DNA from: Maniola hyperantus
Lineage: Eukaryota > Arthropoda > Insecta > Lepidoptera > Nymphalidae
DNA: 64,000 nt
Direction of reading: 5' to 3'
Assembly: GCF_902806685.2 (NCBI RefSeq)
Contig: NC_048548.1
Span: 13,976,557-14,040,556 of the forward strand
Shown: piece after piece, positions 30,360 to 41,149 of the stretch
Position numbering within the stretch: the first letter of the stretch is position 1
How the letters are laid out: each line of letters starts with the position of its first letter
Notes under the pieces: model-generated
Database searches by the model: none
Told to the model about the DNA's origin: nothing
The model's input: only the letters and a program-made list of their open reading frames with translations
Position numbers and translations under genes: made by a program

Positions 30360-32675
30360 AAATGAAATAACGGTATTTTTTTTCGGTTCACATTTTATTT
30401 AGAGACATCGGTATAAAATATATGAGATATAAAACAGCATAGTCGTAATTAAAAACTAAAACTTCTTACTATACCAATATAAAATCTTTTCCAACTGTAA
30501 AGACTATAAGTAGTAGGTACAAGATAGTCAATGCATCATTTACGACCAGTAGGTAATTTTAAAAGTTTTTAAATATCTTTTTAAATCGATCTGGTCAAAA
30601 AAGACGCATTAAAAAATCAACCAAAACGAAAGGAAGGATGATTTTCTTGGGCGAAATGGATTTATAAATTCACTGTGATATTTTAGTATTTAAAAAATAA
30701 ATAAAATTCCTGTTTCGAATTTCAATAACGTTATTGGTTCAAACGGTTCCTTTTTCAGGAACGGTAATAATAATCTTTTAGTATTTAAAAATTCTTATAA
30801 ATATTATTTTATCACAGTGAACAGAGCTTAGGTATAGAATGACAAGGATTCTGGAATAAGGCCCGGAGGGATTGCCGACCTTTGGAATTTTGTTTTATAC
30901 CGGTTATACATACTATACCGGTAATACCGCGTATACCGATATTAGTTTTACAAATCCATGTTGCTTACTAAAAAGTGATCCACAGTGATAAAATACATAG
31001 AGAAATAACGTGGCAATGCGATCTACTGTATTTATTTAGAGTTCAACATTTTATTAAAAATTAAGTATAACATTTCAAATTCCCTAAAACATGGACCTAA
31101 TTCCAGAATTGATTAAAAACAAAATGATAACGATGTTCAGCACAGATTAACATTAATTGTTTACACATTCAGTAATGATAATAATTAATATACCTACGTC
31201 CTAACCTAAACACTTAATAATTTAATGCATTTTAAAATCGTTTGGCAATTATTTCGATACGTACATGATAAAATTAAGTAATTACATTGACTAAAGGAAA
31301 AGACAGATAGAGCCCTCGCTAACTATCGTGTTAATTTCAGTGAAGCGCATGACTATCGTTTCATGATCATTATAATAGAATTGTTTTTGATGAAATGGAC
31401 TTCTAGCGACGCAATTAATTTCTATTTTTTCCTTTAGCCTGAGCATATTATGTATATAATTTAACATACAAAGCAATTCGGAATGTTTGATATTTCAAGA
31501 AAGATGCTATCCCTCCATTCAACTCTTTATTACAGCAGTGATATTTTCTAAAACGTTTTTTCGTCGTTTCCTCAAAAGCTGCCTTACCAGTGAACAATGC
31601 ATTTAGAGAATAACACTACTGTATTACACTTTACCACAATAATTATGGGCTTAATCTAAACAAAACTAATACACAATGCTGTAACCAATAAACAAAAATT
31701 TTATAGTATTTTTTTTTACAAATACATAATAATTTTCTTTTACTGTCACACAAAATAATGTTGAAAATTACCAAATAGTCAATTGAAATAATATAATAGT
31801 TATCCAAAAAAAAAATCAAATTCTTTAAAAATTACATAATATTGACGGCAAATAACTTTAAATGAATGTAAGATTTGGCACAGCTGTCTGAAAATTATGA
31901 TACGAAATTTAGCTAACGTTTTAGCTAAGGATAATAATTATTATAAAGCAATAACATAAGTATATTAGTATAATATTCTAACAATTCGTATTTTTGTGGT
32001 ATCTTTCCTTGCACTATCAGTCCTGAATTTCAAAATAAATATATTTGGCATCAAATATAAAAATTAGAAGAAAAAAATTAAATAGGATTTTAGCGTACAC
32101 ACTGCTGTATTGGGAGACCGTGAATACGTTAAATAACGTCTTATTCATCATACCGCAAATACCTTTTTTGCAAACCCAAGAATGACCTGCATCTTTTTGA
32201 TTATACACAAAACTAAGCTGAAAGGTCTAAAGCTTGACTTTCAGTCATTTTAAATTAGCTCACAGATCGGCTGTAGAATCGCTATAGATCGTGAAACTAA
32301 ACTTCAATGTCATGGAAATTATATTAGTGTTTTAAGTGGCTCTATAGTTAGATATGGCCAATTCAAAGCATTATATAGCTCAAAGTGTGTACAACAATTA
32401 ATATCATTTATTAAATTAAGTAAATTATTATGCGCTTTTAAATGTAAGTACATAAAACTAGGTCTATCTTAAAGTGTTGACATCAATTCTTAATTTTACT
32501 GTATGGTTATAACGTAACATTTAATGGAATACTTAATATTTATACCAGATACATTAATCGGTACGTTACATACGCTGATACACATATTATATTATGATTG
32601 GTTGACTCTCGAGTCTCAAATAACGTACCGTATTGTGGATTACTTATACACATTAATAATAATATATTAGTACAA
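30360..32675. other. Repeat-poor AT-rich block
   Basis: Over 2 kb with almost no recognisable mobile element, in contrast to both sides. There is no open frame with family features. It could be a long 3' UTR or intron, but nothing in the sequence proves transcription. Confidence 0.4.
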
Positions 32676-32677
32676 TG

Positions 32678-32873
32678 TGGCTAATTCCATTGTACACAAT
32701 CTCTAAACTAAACTAAAATGTCACGCCTAAATCTATTGCTATCCCTTTCATAATGTTGCTTGCAGAAAAGGATGGCACTAGATTTAGACCTGTTAATTTA
32801 GTTTAGTCGAAGATGATATATGATGATATCATCTTTGGTTTAGTTTAGAGATTGTGTACTAGAGAATCGGCCC
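32678..32873 (+). mobile_element. MITE family A copy with internal hairpin insert
   Basis: The same arms as 33416-33572, but about 35 bp longer because of a GAAGATGATATATGATGATA-type hairpin in the right arm, with a GTTTAGT duplication beside it. Confidence 0.75.
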
Positions 32874-33040
32874 CAATGTCTTCTTTATATTATGTACGAC
32901 TTAAAGAGCTCTTTTTAAGATATAATAGGTACGAGTATAATTAATAATATTATACTAAATACCTACTGACACGTCAATTAAATATTACGGTAACCTCAAT
33001 TTGATTGGCGGATTTTTAGCCTGCGCTGCATGGATAGATT

Positions 33041-33270
33041 TTATTTTTATTTTTATTAAGGAAGGTACAAGTTAGCCTTTGACTGCAATCTCACCTAGTG
33101 GTAAGTGATGATGCAGTCTAAGATGGAAACGGGCCAACCTGGAAGGAGTATGGCAGTTATTACTAAACCCTTTCTTTGGTTTCTACACGACATCGTATCG
33201 GAACGCTTTAATCGCTTGTCGGTACGGCTTTGCCGGTAGTGTGGTAACTAGCCACGGCCGAAGCTTCCCA
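33041..33270 (-). mobile_element. SINE-1, head missing
   Basis: Body only; stops at CTTCCCACCAGAC before the B box. Confidence 0.85.
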
Positions 33271-33415
33271 CCAGACAAAAATGAGTCAATTAAATGCCCT
33301 TTCCTTACCTAATGGTCACCTTAAATTTTAAGATAATGTCAGAAATCTGGGAAATGTTGTGATGTCGATCCACTAATACCTAGGTACCTAATAATTTAAA
33401 AACATAAAATATTGA

Positions 33416-33572
33416 GGCCAATTCCGTTGTACACAATCTCTAAACTAAACTAAAATGGCACGTCTAAATCTATTGCTAACTCTTTCATAATGTTGCTTGC
33501 GGAAAAAGATACCACTAGATTTAGACCTGTCATTTTAGTTTAGTTTAGAGATTGTGTACAACGGAATTGGCC
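33416..33572 (+). mobile_element. MITE family A, best-preserved copy
   Basis: Termini GGCCAATTCCGTTGTACACA and its reverse complement; arms of about 40 bp around a short core. 157 bp. Confidence 0.85.
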
Positions 33573-33864
33573 CCAATATCAAATATTTTGTCATAAAATG
33601 CTAAGTCAAAACAGTAAAATCTATTAAGAAATTAACTTTGTCTAAAACACTTTTTTAGATTTTAAACTTATGGTCATTGAGGCAAATCGCCGTTTGAGTT
33701 TGTATAACATTATAATATTTTAATAAGTACCTTTTTTCGTTTGCATGGTCCAAATTGGACCCACAAAAATATAACTGCCAATATAAAATATATCAAATCG
33801 TTAACCGACTACGATCTCGTGATTCATGGATCGTAAGATTATGCCGGGACGTACAACACATTTT

Positions 33865-34214
33865 TTTAAATTTTTATTTATTTATTCAGATACAAGTTAG
33901 CTCTAGACTGCAATCTCACCTGATGGTAAGTGATGATGCAGTCTAAGATGATAGCGGGCTAACCTGTAGCATGGTATGGCAGTTTTTACTAAACCCATAC
34001 CCCTTTGGTTTCTACACAGCATCGTACCGGAACGCTTAATCGCTTGGCGGCACGGCTTTGCCAGTAGGGTGGTAACTAGCCACGGCCAAAGCCTCCCACC
34101 AGACCAGACCAGAAATTTAGAAATTATAAAATTCCAAACCCCTGCCAGGAATCGAACCCGGGACCTCCCACTAATAAGACCACAGCGCTCATCACTGCGC
34201 CAGGGAGGTCGTCA
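33865..34214 (-). mobile_element. SINE-1, full-length
   Basis: A TTTATTTATTTATTCAG tail at left, head with A box TGGCGCAGTGATGA and B box GGTTCGATTCCTGGC (read on minus) at right. Confidence 0.9.
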
Positions 34215-34360
34215 ACACATTCACACTGCGCTTGTACATGCTACATGTACAATACTATGAATAAGCACAAATGTCATGAAAAATATCAGCTCTGTCTCTC
34301 TCAATGATATTGATCTGAAAAGTAGAGGTACGCAGCGCCAGAGGGAACTAGAGCACATAA

Positions 34361-34592
34361 TCTTCTATATATATATAAAAGGAAAAGGTGACTGACTGAC
34401 TGACTGACTGACTGATCTATCAACGCACAGCTCAAACTACTGGACGGATTGGGCTGAAATTTGGCATGCAGATAGATATTATGACGTAGGCATCCGCTAA
34501 GAAAGGATTTTTGAAAATTCAACTCCTAAGGGGGTGAAATAGGGGTTTGAAATTTTGTAGTCCACGCGGACGAAGTCGCGAGCATAAGCTAG
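34361..34592 (+). mobile_element. Non-autonomous Helitron (left of a tandem pair)
   Basis: TCTTCTATATATATATAAAA start, GACT run, end CGCGGACGAAGTCGCG, AGCATAAG, CTAG. Confidence 0.85.
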
Positions 34593-34804
34593 TCCATACT
34601 AATATTATAAATGCGAAAGTGTGTCTGTCTGTCTGCTATAATTTTCACGGCTCAACCGTTCAACCGATTTTGACAAAATTTAGTACAGAGGTAGCTTGCT
34701 ACCCGGGGAAGGACATAGGCTACTTTTTATCCCGGAAAATTTAAGAGTTCCCACAGGATTTTTAAAAACCTAAATCCACGCGTACGAAGTCGCGGGCATT
34801 AGTT
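34593..34804 (+). mobile_element. Helitron of a second subtype (right of a tandem pair)
   Basis: Starts TCCATACTAATATTATAAAT at the very base after the CTAG of its neighbour. The 3' hairpin is CGCGTACGAAGTCGCG with one mismatch and the terminal CTAG is eroded (TTAG). Confidence 0.75.
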
Positions 34805-34805
34805 A

Positions 34806-35488
34806 TTAGTATAATATAATAGTACTAACGACTAGACTCTGGACTCTAGAGTGAGGGAACTCTCGGTTTGATCCTGAATCGACGATATGTTAAATATTGG
34901 GCTATGGTGACGTAAAATCAAAGAAAAATAGGGGCTACTTTAGAGTTTACCATCATCATCTATCCTCAGCAAAGAGGTATTTGGCTAAACGTTTGTAAAA
35001 CTCATAAAAGCCTCTGACGTGTTGATAAAAGACAGAAATGTACAAAATAAGGTTCGAGTGAAGAAAAAATATCAAAAAATATTGAAACAATGAGTTTTTT
35101 TGAATACTTTAGAACACTTCTCAGTCTCTTTATGCTTAAAATTTTCAAAATACAATTTTTGTCAAAAGTAAACAGATCCTAGTAATAAAAATATTTCCAA
35201 ACACAAATTAGAGGGTAGGTAAATAGATTGGTACAAAAACTCAGTTTCTAAAAAATGCACTTATTATTTTGTACATTATAAGTTCCTTTGTAACTTTTAT
35301 TTATTGCCTAGCAATGCTATATATAATTTTCTAGAAGTTTTTACAATTTCCTTGATCTTGTTTTGTGTTTTCTAAACGTTTTTACAATTTTCGTAATCAT
35401 ATTATTGTAAGCGAACTTGTGTGAATGTTTATATTCTGCATACTTTTTGGTCAATTTTATATCTGACTGTAATTTTAGGGTCTATAGT
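34806..35488. other. AT-rich stretch, no gene found
   Basis: No convincing frame, and no repeat with visible ends. Confidence 0.5.
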
Positions 35489-35713
35489 CTATAAAGACGG
35501 GGCTGCACTTGAACAACAAGTCTGTAGTCGACTGCAAAATTGTAGTTTGGATACTGTACTACTAACTATCGCGCAGTACATGTGCAATCTTGACCAAACC
35601 AAGTGCACACACGGTTGGCAGTTACAGTGCGAAGTTATGTCAACTGCACTGAAAACATCCAAACTGCAATTTTACATCCAATCAGCCGTTCAAATGCAGC
35701 CCGTCTGTATAAA
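35489..35713 (+). mobile_element. Inverted-repeat MITE, ~225 bp
   Basis: Outer arms TATAAAGACGGGGCTGCA and TGCAGCCCGTCTGTATA; inner arms GCAAAATTGTAGTTTGGAT and ATCCAAACTGCAATTTTAC. A 126-codon open frame across it is a by-product. Confidence 0.7.
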
Positions 35714-37310
35714 CCATTTATACCTTCACAATCTTTTCAGTATATATCTTGAGTTTCATATATCGATAGAGTACCTAGTAGAGACAAATCCGATTAATTA
35801 AATTATCTTTAATATTTAATATTTATTTTACTATATTTAATATTGGTCTACAAGTGTAATTAATTATTATTTATCGAAGTCTACAACAATTAATTTAAAC
35901 ACCAAAATGACAACACCTATTAACACACCGATAACTATTTGCTGATATTGCTGTAAAATTTTAAATTGTGATTAATTGTTTATTAAATTACACATTAATT
36001 AACCGATTATTATTATTTAAGCATTTGACACAGCAATGCCATATTTGAAATCGAACTTGAATTTAAATTAGAGAATTCTTTATTGTTACGCTTTTTTTGT
36101 TACTATTTTTTACGTTTTTGTGTAAAATGAAGCGCAAATTTTGGTTACTGTTGGTTTCCATTGGTTTGTATTGTAATGTTTTTACTTTAAATATAATAAA
36201 ACTGACAAAAATAAAACAATTGCAAAAAATGAGTAGAACAACACAGAAATCTCAATGATTATAACTTTGACATTTCAATGTTATGCTCTTCACCATAGGG
36301 GTGGGTTGTTCTGACATCAATGCTCTTCACATTTTAAACGCATAGTACCTATGCGAATTATGGGGGCTCCTCTGCTGATAGTCTTCTCAATTGAAATGCA
36401 TAGTAGCACAGCGTTAACGGACGATTCGGACGATGAAATGTGTGTAGTTTGTCAGGGTCCTTAAAAATGTAATAATAATAATATTAGAGTTTAGACAGAA
36501 TAGGTACACTTAGATTTTTATTTTATATTGTTTTTATTTTTATATCATTTAAATTAATTAGATACTTATCAGAGAAACTGTAATCTATCTGTACTGTTAT
36601 GGTAACTTTACTCACTAGCTTTATAGATTTGAAAGTAAGTACCTACTTTTGTAAATGAAACACATTTTAGTGAAGTTTATAAGGGCCATATTGACCATAA
36701 GTAGGGGGAACTAATAGAATAAGGTATTTTATAACTAAGAAAAGAAAAATAGCTTCAATTTTCATAACTTTGAAATAAGTATATAAAAATATCATATTAT
36801 TTTACTTTAAGCTCTGTTGAGTAGATGTAAGATCCAAAAACGCGAAAATTTTGTTTTCACAAAAGAGTTTGACAGTGAATTTTTTTCGCAAAACTATTTT
36901 CCTGTTGCAAACCTGTATTTTTGTTGCAAGCCTATATTTTTGTTGCATTCCTGTATTTTTGTTGTATGCGTATTTTGTGTGGCAAGCCTATATTTCCTAC
37001 TTGAGCGATTTGAATACGTACGTAATGTTTGATTGAATCGGACGGTAAAGTTTTAGAAAGAATCATACTGTTCTTGACTTTATCAAATGCCTTGAGTCAT
37101 GAAAGTAAGTTTCTGAATACAAAAACTCGGTCAGTATTTTTCATTACATAATTGCGAATTATTTGGCTTTTAACAGTTAATTCCATAATATATTCCATAG
37201 CTTGTAGTTGGATGAATTAATTTCTTGCTAGCTTTGAAACTGATCATAACATTGGAGGTGTCAAAATTGACTTATTTCTTTCTTCTGTTTTCTTAACGTT
37301 AACTGACGCC
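35714..37310. other. AT-rich stretch, no gene found
   Basis: Includes a TGTATTTTTGTTGCAAGCC-type direct repeat at 36900-36995. A short open piece ending DDSDDEMCVVCQGP at 36420-36463 is too small to interpret. Confidence 0.45.
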
Positions 37311-37314
37311 GACG

Positions 37315-37473
37315 CCCCTTTCACACGGCAGTCCAGTTTTTTGCAGGATCCCGTTTGATGGCGAATGTGTTTGTATGCTAGCGTAGCCGCATGCGGGATG
37401 CTCGCTAGCATATAAACACATTCGCCATCGAACGGGATCCTGCAAAAAACTGGACGCCGCGTCGTGTGAAAGG
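37315..37473 (+). mobile_element. MITE with ~60-bp inverted arms
   Basis: Arms run from CCCCTTTCACACG through GTCCAGTTTTTTGCAGGATC to TATGCTAGCG, with the reverse complement on the right; the loop is only about 25 bp. RNA from either strand would fold into one long hairpin. Confidence 0.8.
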
Positions 37474-37480
37474 GCTGTTA

Positions 37481-38378
37481 GTGAACGAACTTTCGGTACA
37501 CAAAAAGTTTCCATCAGGACCCTAGGGTGTAATATTTTTGAATATTGGAATATATTTTAAAACGCAGATAATTCTAAAGCTACCTAAAATCATATTTAAC
37601 AATATAAAGTTTAATGTCTGAAATATAATAATAATATATTATTCTATAGTTTTTACCTAAAGCAAATATATTTAGGGATATCTCAATTGTAAAGACTTCA
37701 AAAATATGATATTTAACGCAATGTATGTCATGATATACACTGATATAATATTATGATTTTTATGGTAATTTGATATCTGGAAAAAATTATCTGCTAACAT
37801 GATTTATGGTAAGGGTTCTATTGAAAATGATATGTAAAATATTTTATACATATACATATCATAAACCTTAGTAAATGTAAGTACGATGATATTTATCGAG
37901 TAAAATTATATAATAAGTATTTTCAAACATACATATTACTGGGTATTCCTTACTGTATAATATGTAGAGTATCATTCAGAATTGAGATATGTGTACGATG
38001 AAATGAATATATCATAAAGTTATACTTATACACCTCGAGACACAAATTATACAACAATGTATACAAATACACAAACAAATACATAGACAATCATGCAATA
38101 ATTCACTCAACCTACTATCGTATAACTATAATACAACAGAATGATATAAAAATTAATACAAACTTAACCTAACATATTTTACTATAAAATAAAATATACA
38201 GATTTGAATAAGATTCCTAAAATTGTATAAGTACCTTTACAAATTTGGATATACACACTACAATTAATATATGATTTTTTAAGGTAGGTAGGTACTACAA
38301 AATATTTTCCTTGTTATAGAAGAGAGAGACAAAATTATTACTTTTCGAAATACAAAGACCGCTTAATCCGTATGTTGC
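37481..38378. other. Very AT-rich stretch, no gene found
   Basis: Dominated by ATAT-rich low-complexity sequence. Confidence 0.5.
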
Positions 38379-38921
38379 TAAAAGCTGTTTCACGCCAGAG
38401 TAATATTATAGTGCGACACAGAGGCATGCCATGTTTCAAAATAATTTGAAATAAGTATAGCAAGAATCGTCGGCACATGATCGAACCTTAATGCTTTTAC
38501 AGCACGATGTTACCTAACAAGACAATTACCATTGTTTAGTTGTCAATATTTGTATAAACCGATCAACAACATTTGTATTAAACGTTTTTTATGTGAAAAC
38601 AAGTAAATAACTAATGAGAAATACAATGATCCCACGAATTCTCAAAGTTTGTTTTGCTAAAGTTGTATTCCTTGAAAAAAATCGGTTACACGATTAAGGG
38701 ACAAAAAATAGGTTAGCTGCGTCTCTGTTTATCACATTAGTAACTTTATCTGTGCTCTCTTTTTAGAGTGAATGAGAAAGCAAACGTTCCTTTGTCTAGA
38801 TTTTTTACTCCGTCTACGCTCTACATAAAATCTGAAGCAGATTGTATTGAAGGCCGCAAGATAATGTTTCGAATTGTAGCATGTCGCATTGTCGCATGCT
38901 TTTGCTCCGGCGTACAACAGT
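38379..38921 (+). mobile_element. Diverged inverted-repeat element, ~540 bp
   Basis: The left end AAGCTGTTTCACGCCAGAG with AGTGCGACAC, and the right end CGCATGCTTTTGCTCCGGCG, both resemble the ends of 54731-54948. Confidence 0.45.
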
Positions 38922-39462
38922 GTTAAGATATCGCTAAAATTTTATTTTGCGAACACACACACTACAAGGTGCCTGAGCGAGTGGACCCTTCATGTACTAG
39001 TCCAGCCGCAATTGGTCGGTTTTTTATTAATGTTTGTAACGTGTCAAAAGTTTTTTATCAAAAGTTTTTAAATACATAGGTACTAAACGTACAGCTACTG
39101 TAGTTTTTTTTTTAGTTTTTAGAAGTAGGTCTAAGCTACATCTGTTAGTATTTGAATTGGACAATATTAAATTGAGCATCCAATAATAATACATAGATAT
39201 ATGTAATATTATTAAAGTTCTTCAATCTTTAGAAAATCAACGTCAATATTTTTCTCAAAGAATTCTATAAGTATCTATTGGAAATTACATACTTATTAAA
39301 ATAAAACTGTAGCGATATCTGTAACTGATCGTCATTCACGGCAGTCTCTCCGTCACGCGCTCCATACAGACGGAGTTTGGTTTTCATTTGAACCAATCAA
39401 ACCTGATGTAATTTTATACACCCGTTCTAAAAACTAATACATAGGTATAGTCCATAAAAAAT

Positions 39463-39733
39463 GAGTCCTCACGCGCCATTTTATTAACTCTATGAGTCAA
39501 CTGTCATGTCAAAAGTACGGTTCAACTTAAGGGCGTTTGTGCACTCATCCGCATTCGGTTCGCCTCTGTGGTTCTTCAAAGTGGCCGTCATACGAAAACG
39601 TACATTCAATTCGTATTTTTTTCACGGATCCGCAAAATCACGAATAAGTGCACTAACGCCCTTATAATAAAGACTAAAGAGTACTTTTGATATAAAATTT
39701 GACACAAAAAGTTAAAATAGCGCGTGAGGAGTT
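39463..39733 (+). mobile_element. MITE family C with a second MITE inside
   Basis: Outer ends GAGTCCTCACGCGCCATTTT and GCGCGTGAGGAGTT. Between them, 39529-39663 is a separate inverted-repeat element with ends AAGGGCGTTTGTGCACT and AGTGCACTAACGCCCTT. TTA next to its ends hints at a PIF/Harbinger-type insertion. Confidence 0.7.
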
Positions 39734-40095
39734 AAATTTTATGCGTTATATGTCTGTGGGTTTGCCAGATTTCCATAAAAATAACTACCTATTCGGTTTT
39801 AAACACAGATCAGTGAGGTAAGTTTTAAAGTTTATATATTATGTAAATTCTTGAGACCGTGTAACTTTAGAACTGAATATTTTAACGGAAATCTGGAAAA
39901 CTGCAGAGACATAATATTATATTAGTTCCTAGAATGTAACTACAAACTTAGATTGAGTTTGAGTCGTAAGTATTTAAATGAGAGATGATTTTATTTAAAA
40001 CCAAAACTACGTTTGTTTGGAGACCTCTACGAGTAAACTCCTCTTCACAGGGTGTTACAAAAGTTCTTTGATGATATTATAATCCCAGTGAGCTT

Positions 40096-40150
40096 TTTAG
40101 GGTTCCGTACCCAAAGGGTAAAAACGGGGCCCTAATAATGTCACTCTGCT
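40096..40150 (+). repeat. GTTCCGTAC-family repeat, stub
   Basis: TTTTTAGGGTTCCGTACCC then a truncated match. Confidence 0.65.
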
Positions 40151-40308
40151 TCAGGTTTGTAACCACAAACCTGAAGTTTTGTTACATGTTGTCTCAAATT
40201 TTGCAACAACATTATTGCTTTGCATCGTAGGGCTTCGCGGACAATCGCGATGCGAGTGAAGACTGGAATAGACATTTCATCGCATTGGTGGCCACATAGT
40301 AACCAAGT

Positions 40309-40788
40309 ATGAACGATACGATTAAAAGAGCTCTTGCCACCATAGATATTCCTGCGCTCATTGAGCCGGCAGGGATTAGTCGGGATGATGGCAAGAGACC
40401 TGATGGATTGACGCTGGTTCCCTGGGAACGGGGACGGGCGCTAATGTGGGACGCAACTTGTGTTGACACATTGGCCCCGTGTCATATCAGGGATACAGCA
40501 CCAAGACCGGGAGCCGCAGCAGAAACAGCTAAAAACGGCAAGCGGCGCAAGTATGCCTCTCTTATCGAGAGTTACATTTTTGTTCCGTTTGCCGTGGAGA
40601 CCCTGGAGCCATGGAGTCATAGTGCAAAAAAAATATTACGAGACATTTCCCCGCGATTAATAGCCTCATCTGGTGACAGAAGGGCTGGCTCATTTTTTGC
40701 GCAACGGATCAGCCTGGCTGTCCAGCGCGGAAATGCAGCCAGTATTCTTGGCACCATTCCACGTGGGCATGATTTGTATAGTAATTAG
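40309..40788 (+). pseudogene. Mobile-element ORF fragment with RPDG and WDATCVD motifs
   Basis: A 159-residue open frame with RDDGKRPDG at about 25-33, MWDATCVDTLAPCH at 46-59, LIESYIFVPFAVETLEPW and QRISLAVQRGNAASILGTIP near the end. I recognise this arrangement from proteins repeated across invertebrate genomes, often downstream of a reverse transcriptase domain, so I place it at the C-terminus of a retroelement polyprotein. The spaced PDG and D-x-T residues recall a PD-(D/E)XK nuclease core, but that is inference. Upstream in-frame sequence has stops, so the ATG is probably internal. The frame itself has no break. Confidence 0.6.
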
Positions 40789-41149
40789 ATAAGGCTAGCT
40801 TTAAGTTTTATTGTAATATTTTCATTAAAAAAAGTATGAACACAAATCACCAGTTTGACTGAATAGTTAAAACTGACAGTGAAAATTGAGATTGTTTAGC
40901 ATGAAAACGGTTTTGGACTGCCAGTTAAAAGTGATGGAATATTTTATTTTAGTCAAAACTATCAGTGAAAAGTGATCGTATGTAGCGGCCATTAGACGGT
41001 AGAGTATCTATCAGTCAGTCAGTGATTGTGGCAGAACTGACAACAAATCCTACCGTCTGGTGGACCCTGAAGAACTTTTGTCACCCCCTACAGCGGCACG
41101 ACAAGTATTATCGCTAGACGTAAGTACACTAAGCTACGAGTGGTCAGAT

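Noticed and set aside
35421..35801. 126-codon open frame on the plus strand
   Set aside because: Its middle is the inverted-repeat MITE at 35489-35713 and no domain is visible; chance frame.
36420..36463. Short stretch ending DDSDDEMCVVCQGP
   Set aside because: Suggestive of a zinc-binding piece but only about 20 codons long with no continuation.
37299..37514. 71-codon minus-strand frame
   Set aside because: Lies across both arms of the long hairpin MITE.
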